Shown piece by piece: positions 1-7,554 of a stretch of DNA of 13,022 nt (positions within the stretch are counted from its first letter, which is position 1; each line of letters starts with the position of its first letter). The notes below the pieces were generated by a model that saw nothing but the letters and a program-made list of their open reading frames with translations, was not told the DNA's origin and ran no database searches. The stretch lies in contig JACRBR010000043.1 of the NCBI GenBank assembly GCA_016213125.1, positions 1 to 13,022 on the forward strand. Direction: 5' to 3'. The stretch comes from Chloroflexota bacterium (GTDB lineage: Bacteria > Chloroflexota > Dehalococcoidia > DSTF01 > JACRBR01). The translations under genes and the position numbers were made by a program.

Positions 1-1671
1 GACGGTGCGGTCGATGCCGGGGGCGATGCCTCCATGCGGCGGGGCGCCGTACTGGAAGGCCTCGAGCATGTGGCTGAAGCGCGTCTGGGCATCCTTGTCG
101 CTGATGTTCAGGAGCTTGAAGATGCGCTCCTGCATCTCGCGGTTGTGGATCCGGATGCTGCCGCTGCCAATCTCCCAGCCGTTGCAGGTGATGTCGTAGG
201 CGTTGCTGCGCACCGATCCAGGATCGGTGTCGAGCAGGGACATGTCGTCGGCCTTCACGGACGTGAAGAGATGGTGGGAGGCATCCCAGCGCTCCTCGTC
301 GTCGTTCCACTCGACGAGGGGGAAGTCGACGATGAAGGCGAAGATGAGGCTGTTGGGGTCGGCGAGGTCGAGCTTCGCGGCGACGGTGCGGCGAAGAGCA
401 TCGAGGGCAGGCTTCACGCGGGCCTTCGAGCCGGGCTCCTTCGCGGGCACGCCGCCCACGCCCGCGACAATCAGCACGAGGTCACCGGATTTGGCGGCCG
501 CGAATTTGCCGAGAGAACGGCACATGTCGGGACCGATGTGCTTGAGGACGGGCGAGCGCATCTGATCTTCCGTGGCGGAGCCCGGGTCGGCGGTGAAGGC
601 GATCGAGACGAGGCCCTTCGCGCCGAGCCCCTTGACGGTCTCGGTGAGGGCGTCGATCTCCCTTCGGGAGAAGGCGGCGCCACCAGGCACGCAGATGCCT
701 TCGACCGCTCCGCCGCTTTCGACCGCGGATTTGAAGACGATGAAACCTGTGCCGCGGACGGCGTTCGTGAAGTCGACGAGCTCGAGGCCGAAGCGGAGGT
801 CGGGCTTGTCGGTGCCGAAGCGTCGCATGGACTCCGCGTAGGTGAGTCGTGGGAAGGGCGCGGGCACCTTGAGGTCGGGCCGGACCGCAGCGGCCATCCC
901 GACATACAGTTCCTCGATCAGGTCGAGGATATCGTCCTGCTCAACGAAAGACATCTCGAGGTCAAGCTGTGTGAACTCGGGCTGGCGATCGGCGCGAAGA
1001 TCCTCGTCCCGATAGCAGCGGGCGATCTGGAAGTAACGCTCAAAGCCGGCGACCATGAGGAGCTGCTTGAACTGCTGCGGTGACTGCGGGAGCGCGTAGA
1101 AGTTCCCGGGGAAGTTGCGACTGGGCACAAGGTAGTCTCGGGCGCCCTCGGGTGTGGGGTTGGCGAGAACCGGAGTCTCGATCTCGAGGAAGTTGCGGTC
1201 CGTGAGAAAGTCGCGGATGTACTTCACGACCTGGTGGCGGATGACCATGTTGCGGTGCATGCGAGAGCGGCGAAGGTCGAGGTAGCGGTACTTCTGGCGA
1301 ACGATCTCGCCGGGCTCCGCTTCGTCGTCGTTGATCTCGAAAGGCGGAGTCTTGGCGGTGTTCAGGATCTGGGCAGACACGGCGCGGACCTCGATCTGGC
1401 CGGTCGGGAGCTTCGCGTTCTCCGTGCCCTCGCGGCGATGCTGGACGGCGCCGGTGACGCGCAGGACAAACTCGCCGCGGGCTTCGGAGGCGATGGCGTG
1501 GGCTTCCGCCTGCTCGGGATGGAAGACGACCTGCACGAGGCCGCGGTTATCGCGGAGATCGACGAAGATGAGGCCGCCGTGATCGCGGCGGCGGTGCACC
1601 CACCCGGCCAGGACAACGTCCCGGCCCTCGTCGGATGCGCGAAGGTCGCCGCAGTAGTCGGTCTTGTGCAT
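1..1671 (-). CDS. aspS: Aspartyl-tRNA synthetase (C-terminal end missing at window edge)
   Basis: Charges tRNA with aspartate in the cytoplasm. The 557 visible residues show the bacterial AspRS order. An N-terminal OB-fold anticodon-binding domain starts GWVHRRRDHGG (residues 23-33). Class II motif 2 follows (FQIARCYRDEDLR, 214-226, then QPEFTQLDLE). A GAD-type insertion domain lies in the middle, and motif 3 (GGIAPGIDR) sits at the very end. Bacterial AspRS is usually about 590 aa, so roughly 35-40 residues lie beyond position 1. The ATG at 1671 has GGGAG about six bases upstream. Residues His31 and Gly82 are those I recall from the non-discriminating enzyme of Pseudomonas aeruginosa, so it may also charge tRNA-Asn (inference). 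Third codon positions are mostly C. The gene is divergent from the broken lipoprotein gene. Identity is certain; tRNA specificity is not. Confidence 0.97.
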   Translation of the reverse strand, partial: MHKTDYCGDLRASDEGRDVVLAGWVHRRRDHGGLIFVDLRDNRGLVQVVFHPEQAEAHAIASEARGEFVLRVTGAVQHRREGTENAKLPTGQIEVRAVSAQILNTAKTPPFEINDDEAEPGEIVRQKYRYLDLRRSRMHRNMVIRHQVVKYIRDFLTDRNFLEIETPVLANPTPEGARDYLVPSRNFPGNFYALPQSPQQFKQLLMVAGFERYFQIARCYRDEDLRADRQPEFTQLDLEMSFVEQDDILDLIEELYVGMAAAVRPDLKVPAPFPRLTYAESMRRFGTDKPDLRFGLELVDFTNAVRGTGFIVFKSAVESGGAVEGICVPGGAAFSRREIDALTETVKGLGAKGLVSIAFTADPGSATEDQMRSPVLKHIGPDMCRSLGKFAAAKSGDLVLIVAGVGGVPAKEPGSKARVKPALDALRRTVAAKLDLADPNSLIFAFIVDFPLVEWNDDEERWDASHHLFTSVKADDMSLLDTDPGSVRSNAYDITCNGWEIGSGSIRIHNREMQERIFKLLNISDKDAQTRFSHMLEAFQYGAPPHGGIAPGIDRTV

Positions 1672-1766
1672 GTGCGCTCCCGGGTCGTGCTGGATTTCGG
1701 GGTAGTCTATCGGGAGCGCGCAGCGGGGGCTACTGCGGGACGGAACTGGGGCCGGTGGCGCCTGGT

Positions 1767-2281
1767 ATGAGCATGAGATACGCGATTCTGCTTGTCGTGA
1801 GCCTGGGCTGGGCAGGCGTGGCAGCCTGCGGCGGATCGACCGGCGGGGAGACGAGCACGCGCACCGCCCTTTCGACAGCGACGGGCGCTGAAACGAGGAC
1901 AGGAACGCCGACGATAGGCGGGAACTCGACGAGCGCCGCGGAGACGGAAACCGTCACGAGCATCACGCCGATGGCGACCGCATCGGGTATCAGAGGCACG
2001 GTCACGATCGGCCCGATGTGCCCGGTCGAGCGGGCGGACAGCCCGTGCCCGGACAAGCCGTTTGCGGCTGACATCAATATCTTGAGAGACGGAGAACGCT
2101 CCAACTAGGGTCAGGGCAGGCGAGGATGGGCGCTTCAGCGTGGCACTGCCACCTGGAAGGCACAAGGTCCAAGGAATCATCCTAGACGTTCCGCCTGGTC
2201 CACCCCCACCGCAGTCTGTGACCGTCCGAGAAGGGTGAGTTCACCGAGATCACGCTCAGATACGACTCCGGGATGCGTTGA
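1767..2281 (+). pseudogene. Small lipoprotein gene broken by two +1 frameshifts
   Basis: The reading frame from the ATG at 1767 gives a lipoprotein signal peptide: MSMRYAILL, a hydrophobic stretch, then lipobox V-A-A-C with Cys21. A Thr/Ser/Gly-rich linker follows, then RGTVTIGPMCPVE and PCPDKPFAADI. This frame stops at TAG 2106. Shifting by one base at about 2103 restores a matching continuation (EDGRFSVALPPG, then QSVTVREG) to a TGA at 2236. A second shift of one base at about 2233 restores EFTEITLRYDSGMR, ending at TGA 2279-2281. Removing one base at each site gives exactly 171 codons (170 aa). The pattern of GxV.....DGRF..LPPG......VTV resembles carboxypeptidase-regulatory-like beta-sandwich domains. 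I read this as one surface lipoprotein gene that is either decayed or hit by two sequencing or assembly indels. The intact first part would encode 113 aa. Its function is unknown. Confidence 0.75.
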
Positions 2282-2420
2282 TCGCGACCGAAACCTCTTG
2301 CAATCGACGGCGTGCGGTGCGAAACTACGAACCTCATAGACACGATCAATACCGGCGCGGCGGGCCAGCAAGCAGGCGGCGCCGCTTTTGGGCCTGCGGC
2401 CCGACACCAGGGGCATCGTC

Positions 2421-3341
2421 TTGGACCTCGGACAGATCGAGGCGTTTGTACAGGTCGCCCAACATCGCTCCTTCAGCAAGGCGGCTGATTCGCTGTTCCT
2501 CACGCAGCCATCTGTCACGGCGCGCATCCAGTCGCTGGAGCGGGACCTGGGCGAAGCGCTGTTCGAGCGAAATGGTCGTGGTGTGCGGCTGACGGAGATG
2601 GGGTCGGCGTTTCTGCCTTACGCGCGCAGGACGCTAAAGGCGCTACAAGAGGGACGCGACGCGATCGAGGGGATGCGCAACCTCGATATCGGAGCGCTGA
2701 AGCTGGGGTCGGCGCTGACGGTGAGCACGTACGTGCTGCCGAAGATCCTGCGGAAGTACTGCTCGGCTTATCCCGGCGTGGAAGTGAGCGTGCACACCGG
2801 ACGATCTGAGCATGTGTTGCAGATGGTGCTGAACGACGACGTGCACTGCGCGCTCGAGCGGACGGTGCATCATCCTGACGTGACGACGGTACCGCTATAT
2901 GAGGACGACCTGGTGCTGGTGGCAGCACCCTCGCACAGGCTGGCGCGGAACCGGCAGGCGACGATTGAGGAAGTGGGGCGGGAGCCGCTGATCCTGTACG
3001 ACAAGGGTTCGAGCTATAACCAGCTGATCCAGGGGGTGTTCCGGCAGCACGGGATTGTGCCGCACACCCTGATGGAGCTGGACACTATCGAGGCTACGAA
3101 GAAGATGGTGGAGGAGGGTCTGGGGGTCGCAATGGTGCCGAAGGTCTCGACGGAGCGGGAGTTCGAACAGGGCACGCTCGCGGCTGTGGGGATCACGAAT
3201 GCATCGATGCCACGGCGGCAGATCTCGCTCATCTTCCGGAAGAACCGGAAGCACACGCGTGCGGTGAGCGCCTTTTTCACCCTGATGGCGGAACTGTATG
3301 GCGTGGCCATACCGGAGTCGGCCCTTTCGGGCGCGGCTTAA
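2421..3341 (+). CDS. LysR family transcriptional regulator
   Basis: A 306-aa DNA-binding regulator with the usual LysR layout. The N-terminal winged HTH (residues about 2-60: IEAFVQVAQHRSFSKAADSL, then QPSVTARIQSLERDLGEALFER) is followed by a linker helix. A two-lobe effector-binding domain starts near GALKLGSALTVSTYVLPKIL and includes the typical LVLVAAPSHRLA and EEGLGVAMVPK segments. I chose the TTG at 2421 because AGGGG lies seven bases upstream and LysR proteins start just before the DLGQIEAF helix. An upstream TTG at 2388 would add 11 unlikely residues. The effector class cannot be told from sequence; the effector domain looks like the CysL/CbbR-like group. No target gene is divergent from it. 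It is convergent with the degenerate GGDEF gene, with only seven bases between stop codons. Confidence 0.93.
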   Translation: MDLGQIEAFVQVAQHRSFSKAADSLFLTQPSVTARIQSLERDLGEALFERNGRGVRLTEMGSAFLPYARRTLKALQEGRDAIEGMRNLDIGALKLGSALTVSTYVLPKILRKYCSAYPGVEVSVHTGRSEHVLQMVLNDDVHCALERTVHHPDVTTVPLYEDDLVLVAAPSHRLARNRQATIEEVGREPLILYDKGSSYNQLIQGVFRQHGIVPHTLMELDTIEATKKMVEEGLGVAMVPKVSTEREFEQGTLAAVGITNASMPRRQISLIFRKNRKHTRAVSAFFTLMAELYGVAIPESALSGAA

Positions 3342-3348
3342 TGCACTT

Positions 3349-3978
3349 TCAAGCTGCGAAGTCGCGAATGCCTCCGGCCTTCGCATCGCCAAGGAGGGCG
3401 GAGAGGGTTGAGCCATCCGCGGGGAACTCGGACAGTCTGATGTCAACGCCCTTCGTAACCTCGGTGAAGCGCGCCACCACGGACCAGGCACCGCTGCGGC
3501 TTGTGTTGGGAAGGCAGACGGCGACCTTCTGTCCGAGGTCGCCAGCGAAGTCCACTTCACGAAGCGACTCCTGCACGACCATTCGCACGGCCTCGAGCGT
3601 GTCCGTGGAGTGGGAGCTGATGCCGATGACAGTGAACGGCTGCTCGTAACGAGTCGCGCGGGCGATCTCCTCGTCGATGCGGAGCTTGAAGTACCAGTCG
3701 GCGTGGAGGCCGGTGTGCTTGTCGGTCACGGGGCCGCGGCGCTCGCTATGAGCGACGAGCCTCAGGCGGCCCGGGACGCCATGCGCGCGGGTGATGGTAC
3801 CGCCGAGCGCAGCGGCTCCCACGCGCCAGGACGCGGCGGCGACGGCGCCAACGGCAGTGAACAGGAGCACGAATCGCCAGTCGGCGGGTTCGACGTTTTC
3901 GGCGAGAGCAACGGCGATGGTACCCAGCGTTAGCGCGGGCGCGAGCGCGAAGAAGAGGCGGACGTTCGCGAAGCGCAT
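3349..3978 (-). CDS. Two-TM membrane protein with a degenerate GGDEF-like domain
   Basis: 209 aa. Two hydrophobic segments (about 6-26 and 35-55) are followed by a cytoplasmic domain that follows the GGDEF (diguanylate cyclase) pattern. It has DKHTGLHADWYFKLRIDEEIARATRYEQPFTVIGIS (split across 86-121), then LREVDFAGD, then VAVCLPNTSRSGAWSVVARF. The GGDEF signature position reads LGQKV (148-152), and the metal-binding DxD stretch is replaced by SSHSTD. The fold is therefore probably kept but the cyclase chemistry lost, which suggests a nucleotide-binding or structural role (inference). The ATG shares its A with the upstream gene's TGA (TGATG), which indicates translational coupling and a shared mRNA. 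Codons are C-ending, as in other minus-strand genes here. Confidence 0.82.
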   Translation of the reverse strand: MRFANVRLFFALAPALTLGTIAVALAENVEPADWRFVLLFTAVGAVAAASWRVGAAALGGTITRAHGVPGRLRLVAHSERRGPVTDKHTGLHADWYFKLRIDEEIARATRYEQPFTVIGISSHSTDTLEAVRMVVQESLREVDFAGDLGQKVAVCLPNTSRSGAWSVVARFTEVTKGVDIRLSEFPADGSTLSALLGDAKAGGIRDFAA

Positions 3979-4478
3979 CACTGGCCTGCCTCCGTCCGCG
4001 CACACATCACCGGGACGCCGGACAACGCGGGTGGCAGCGACTCGGGGCAGGCATCGAGATCGCGTTCGGTATCGGCGCGGGCGATGAAGACGGCGTAGGT
4101 GGCGCCGTCGGACGCGTAATGGTACGGGAACTCGCCGTCGCCGGATGGCAGGCCGCGAGCCTCGCGCAGCGTGCAGCCAACATCGAGGGCATCGATGCAC
4201 AGGGCGACCACTGCCCCAGCCGTGCTGGGATACAGGTTGTTTCGGCGATAGAAGTTCTGGGCCGCCTCCCGAAGCGTGCCGAGGTCGATGGCGCGGCGGT
4301 AGTCGTTAGAGACGTCAGGCGTGGGCGAGGGCTCGCCCTCCCGGGGGATGCCGGGCACGTTGGGGACGGCCGAGTCCACGGCGTTGGGACCGGCCCCCAT
4401 CGCCGCGGAGATGACGATCACCAGGATCAGCATGATCAGCGGTATGACGTACCGCGGATCGCGAAACAGCTCGCTCAA
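3978..4478 (-). CDS. Single-pass, extracytoplasmic pilin-like hypothetical protein
   Basis: 166 aa from a TTG start with GAGAGG about nine bases upstream. No ATG lies in frame before the membrane segment. A short basic cytoplasmic head (SELFRDPRY) leads into a TM helix (about 10-28), then a Pro-rich linker (GIPREGEPSPTPDV). A globular domain follows with LREAAQNFYRRNNLYPSTAGAV, which recalls the helix and first turn of type II pseudopilins (GspG-like ...YP...G). Four cysteines (94, 102, 144, 159) sit outside the membrane and could form two disulfides. No prepilin peptidase site (G-F-x4-E) is visible, so I would not call it a pilin. It overlaps the downstream degenerate GGDEF gene by one base and is probably co-transcribed with it. 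The start is uncertain; the frame stays open far upstream, antisense to the next gene. Confidence 0.72.
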   Translation of the reverse strand: MSELFRDPRYVIPLIMLILVIVISAAMGAGPNAVDSAVPNVPGIPREGEPSPTPDVSNDYRRAIDLGTLREAAQNFYRRNNLYPSTAGAVVALCIDALDVGCTLREARGLPSGDGEFPYHYASDGATYAVFIARADTERDLDACPESLPPALSGVPVMCARTEAGQ

Positions 4479-4676
4479 CCTTTTGCCCCTCTCGTAGTTA
4501 TCGTCGGTCAGACTTGACGGCTTGAACCTTTCCCCTAGGGAATCGCGCCAGGGCCAGCGGGCGCCCGTGCCCCTACGGTGGAGACCACCTAGAATCCACC
4601 GGCAGATTCGAAACCGGCACCTGACAACAGTTATGTCACGTCTTGCGGGTGCCGGACCCGAGGCGAGGAGAGCACC

Positions 4677-6326
4677 ATGGCCCAGATTGATGGCGGCGAC
4701 ATTGTTGCGCGGATGCTGAAGCGCGAAGGGATCGACACGATCTTCACGCTGTCCGGCGGGCACATCCAGAACATCTACGACGGGTGCCTGGACGAAGGCA
4801 TCCGGGTGATCGACACGCGGCACGAGCAGTCGGCGGGGCACGCGGCGGAGGGATACAGCCGGCTCACCCGCAAGTGCGGGGTGGCGGTAGTGACGGCGGG
4901 GCCGGGCGTGACAGACACGGTGACGGCGGTCGCGACCGCGTACCAGAACGCGAGCCCGCTGCTGGTTATCGGCGGGGCGGCGCCGCTGCGGACGTCGTTG
5001 ATGGGGGCGCTGCAGGAGATACCGGGGACGGTCGAGATGATGCGGCCGATCACGTAGTGGTCGGCGACGATCCCGTTCACGAACCGGATCCAGGACTACC
5101 TGGCGCAGGCGTTCCGGGTGGCGCTGACGGGACGGTACGGGCCGGTGTTCCTGGAGATCCCGTCGGACATCCTTTTCGGGCGGCTGGAGGAAGACAGCAT
5201 CGAGTGGCCTGAGCACTACCGGACGGAAGGGCGGACCTCCGGGGACGTGGCGCTGGTGCGCGAGGCGGCTGAGCTGCTGGCGCACGCCGAACGGCCGGCG
5301 GTGATGGGCGGGACGGGGATCTACTGGTCGGACGCGGGCGACGCGTTCCGGGAACTGGCGGAAAAGGTGCAGGCGCCGATCTACCTGAACGACATGGGGC
5401 GCGGGATGGTGCACCAGGAGCACGCGCAGTTCATGTCGCGGACACGGCGGACGGCGTTCGGCGAGGCGGATGTGATCCTGTTCGCTGGGACGATGATGGA
5501 CTTCCGCCTGCGGTACGGGAAGAGTGTGGGGCCGCAGGCGAAGGTGATCGCGGTGGATATCGACCCTAACGAGATCGGGCGGAACCGAGGGGTGGACGTG
5601 GGGATCGAGGGGGACCCGCGGGCGGTGCTGCAGGGGATCGCGGCCGAGATCGGCGGAAGGAAGATTCGGCACGACGAGTGGATCGCGAAGCTGAGGGACG
5701 GAGAGACGAAGATCGTAGAGCTGCGGCAGCGGTGGCTGCACTCCGACGCAGACCCGATCCACCCGCTGCGGCTTTGCAACGAGATCGCGAAGTTCGTGGA
5801 CGAGGAGACGACGGTGGTGGGAGACGGCGGGGACATCGTGGGGCTGGCGTCGCAGGTACTGCCGGTGAACCGACCGTCGCAGTTCATGGGGCCGGGGCCA
5901 CTGGGGACACTGGGCGTGGGGACCGGCTTCTGCATGGCGGCGAGCGTGGTGCATCCGGGGAAGCGGGTGCTGATGGTGAACGGTGACGGATCCTTCGGGC
6001 TGAACGGGTTTGACTTCGATACGTTCGTGCGGTTCGGCATGCCCGTGGTGTCCGTGGTGGGCAACGACCGGCAGTGGGGGCAGATCATCGTGGGGCAGGC
6101 GAAGATGTACGGGGAGGACCGGGTGGTGGCGACGCGGCTGGGGGACAACGCGCGGTACGACAAGGTGGTGGAGGCGCTGGGCGGACATGGCGAGTTCGTG
6201 ACGCGGCCAGACGACATCGCGCCGGCAATCGAGCGGGCGTTCGCCAGCGGGAAGCCGGCGTGCGTGAACGTGATCATCGACCAGAAGCCGGAGGGGGTCT
6301 CGGGCGGGTACGAGTTCATGGGGTAG
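4677..6326 (+). pseudogene. ThDP-dependent acetolactate-synthase-like enzyme with in-frame amber codon
   Basis: The full frame holds 549 sense positions plus a TAG at codon 127 (5055-5057). The N-terminal Pyr domain carries the catalytic Glu (DTRHEQSAGHAAEGYSR). A central domain contains FAGTMMDFRLRYGK and VIAVDIDPNEIGRN. The C-terminal PP domain has the ThDP motif NGDGSFGLNGFDFDTF followed by VVSVVGND. This is the acetolactate synthase / oxalyl-CoA decarboxylase / 2-hydroxyacyl-CoA lyase superfamily; the exact substrate is not clear. The ATG at 4677 follows GAGGAGA. Around the stop the protein reads MMRPIT-stop-WSATIPFT, where relatives usually have Lys, so a single AAG to TAG change explains it. 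The frame is otherwise clean with strong G-ending codon use, so any inactivation is recent or is a base-call error. Internal restart at GTG 5118 would lose the catalytic Glu. Confidence 0.85.
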
Positions 6327-6811
6327 GGGCCGGCTCGTAGTTCGGCGTTGGTCGTGCGGGGAGGGTTTGATTGGATTTGGGAGTTTTCTTTCGCCGGGCT
6401 TGAAGCCGGGAATGATTGCGCGGGGGCTGGCGGAGATTCGGATGTTTGACTGGATTGATTGCCATGAGGTCGGGTCAATCAACGGGCGGCGAATCTGAGG
6501 GGCCGCTATGTTTGATTGGACTGATTGTGTTGATGGCGGGTCAATCCATCGAGTGGGGCGGGCGGCGGCGCGGCCGGGGGTGCTGGTGACGGCGGTGGAA
6601 CGTCGCATGGGCGGAGGCTAGGACAGGCGGGCGGCGATCTCCAAGCGCGCCAGATCACTTTTGCAGTCTTTTCAATCGGCACTGAAGGCACGCCGGGTCT
6701 TCTGATCGTGGGAGAGGCCGGCGTGGCGGTGCGGCATGCGGACGGCGCGAATGCGTGGGCAAACACGAGCGAAGACGAAGCGGCACTAGGCAGTATTCCG
6801 GTGAGATCACG
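6327..6811. other. Gene-free gap between the ThDP enzyme and the sulfur block
   Basis: I find no supportable gene on either strand in these 485 bases. The left part holds AT-richer repeats (TTTGATTGGA... at 6366, 6445 and 6511). The right part (about 6600-6811) has no clear coding or structural signal. Open frames crossing it are antisense extensions of neighbouring genes. Confidence 0.6.
6442..6547. repeat. Diverged 66-bp tandem repeat, two copies plus a partial upstream copy
   Basis: The copies begin ATGTTTGACTGGATTGATTG at 6442 and ATGTTTGATTGGACTGATTG at 6508, a 66-base period. They match well over about 40 bases, both including CGGGTCAATC about ten bases after the opening match. A shorter relative (TTTGATTGGATTTGG) lies at 6366. 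Within each copy TTGATTG or TGATTG faces CAATC, so each unit could fold weakly. The AT-richer sequence stands out from the surrounding GC-rich DNA. The copies are too diverged and irregular for a CRISPR array. Function unknown. Confidence 0.6.
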
Positions 6812-7483
6812 TCAAGCGGACGCGCCAAGAGCGACAGGCAGGCCGGCCAGCTGCCACTCGGGAAAGCCGTCTTCGAGGCGGCGTGCGCGGCGGCCGAGGC
6901 GCTTGAGGATCTCGATCGATTGGGGCGCCAGGACGCAGTATGGACCGCGACAGTAGGCGACGATCTCGATGCCGGACGGCAGCTCGGCCAGGCGAGCGGC
7001 GATCTCGTCGAGGGGGATGGATACAGCACCCGGGATATGGCCGGATGCGAACTCCGCCTGCGGGCGCACATCCAGTAATACGACGTCACCCACATCGAGG
7101 CGGCGCCGCAGCTCGTCGCGACTGATCGGGTTCAACGAGTCGCTCGACGCAAAGTAGGTGCGAACGATTTGGTCGATCTCGGTGAGACGCGCTCGTGCCA
7201 GTTGTTGGACGGCTACGAGAAAGGTCGAGACGGTGTCATCGGCCAAGCGATAGAAGACGCGCGTCCCCTCCCGCCGGGTAGAGACCAGCCTCGCGTGCCG
7301 CAGAAGCTGCAACTGGGCCGATGTGGTCGTCACGCCCAAGCCCGTCTCGATGCTGATAGCTTCGACGCTGCGTTCGCCCTGCCGGAGCAGATCGAGGATT
7401 TCCAGGCGGCGGGGGTGGCTCGCGGCCTTGGCGACCCGGGCGAACTGTTCGTAAAGTGTGTCCTTGACTTCGCGTGGCTCCAT
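6812..7483 (-). CDS. ArsR-family regulator fused to a rhodanese domain
   Basis: 223 aa. Residues 1-about 100 form an ArsR/SmtB winged HTH (KAASHPRRLEILDLLRQGE, then VTTTSAQLQLLRHARLVSTRREGTRVFY). Residues about 115-218 form a rhodanese domain (LLDVRPQAEFASGHIPGAVSIP) with the catalytic loop CRGPYC (Cys178, Cys183). There is no cysteine or metal-binding motif in the HTH, so sensing most likely runs through the rhodanese Cys, for example by persulfide formation. The family is known, but the mechanism here is inference. The ATG at 7483 has an AGG upstream and is divergent from the SQR-like gene across a 71-base gap. It probably represses both itself and the plus-strand sulfur unit. Fused ArsR-rhodanese proteins of similar length are established, so this is not a frame artefact. 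Confidence 0.94.
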   Translation of the reverse strand: MEPREVKDTLYEQFARVAKAASHPRRLEILDLLRQGERSVEAISIETGLGVTTTSAQLQLLRHARLVSTRREGTRVFYRLADDTVSTFLVAVQQLARARLTEIDQIVRTYFASSDSLNPISRDELRRRLDVGDVVLLDVRPQAEFASGHIPGAVSIPLDEIAARLAELPSGIEIVAYCRGPYCVLAPQSIEILKRLGRRARRLEDGFPEWQLAGLPVALGASA

Positions 7484-7554
7484 GCTTGCCTATCCCCAAT
7501 ATTCTCGTTATCTTTGGATTATCGTATCATAAACGAAACCCCAAGGCCAATGAA
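7484..7554. promoter_or_regulatory. Divergent promoter/operator region of the sulfur block
   Basis: This AT-rich 71-base gap separates the ArsR-rhodanese start from the SQR-like start. TTATC occurs at 7508 and again at 7519, eleven bases apart (one helical turn). TTATCGTATCATAA at 7519-7532 is an imperfect dyad (arms TTAT/ATAA). On the minus strand the same segment reads GATAAT, a fair -10 element for the regulator gene. This layout fits an autoregulatory ArsR operator overlapping both promoters. That is inference; no consensus for this fusion family is known to me. Confidence 0.5.

Noticed and set aside
34..1083. A 349-codon plus-strand open frame
   Set aside because: It lies antisense to aspS, which is confirmed by class II motifs throughout; the plus-strand translation is low-complexity Glu/Gly/Val/Asp.
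5055..5057. Amber recoding (for example pyrrolysine) at codon 127 of the ThDP enzyme
   Set aside because: TAG is the ordinary stop of several genes in this window, and the site corresponds to a Lys codon one substitution away.
5381..6478. A 365-codon minus-strand open frame antisense to the ThDP gene
   Set aside because: Ser/Pro/Thr-rich shadow of the coding strand with no recognisable motif or ribosome-binding site.
6366..6547. CRISPR array
   Set aside because: Only two to three diverged units with a 66-base period and no conserved repeat/unique spacer alternation.
3978..6608. An 876-codon open frame on the minus strand, including the part antisense to the ThDP enzyme
   Set aside because: Only the last 166 codons (from TTG 4478) have a TM segment and protein-like composition. 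The rest is Pro/Arg/His-rich antisense of the clearly coding ThDP gene, kept open by GC-rich codon bias.
7474..7554. Longer N-terminus for the SQR-like flavoprotein
   Set aside because: It would overlap the divergent regulator's start and consume the AT-rich promoter gap; the FAD-binding fold begins right after the ATG at 7555.
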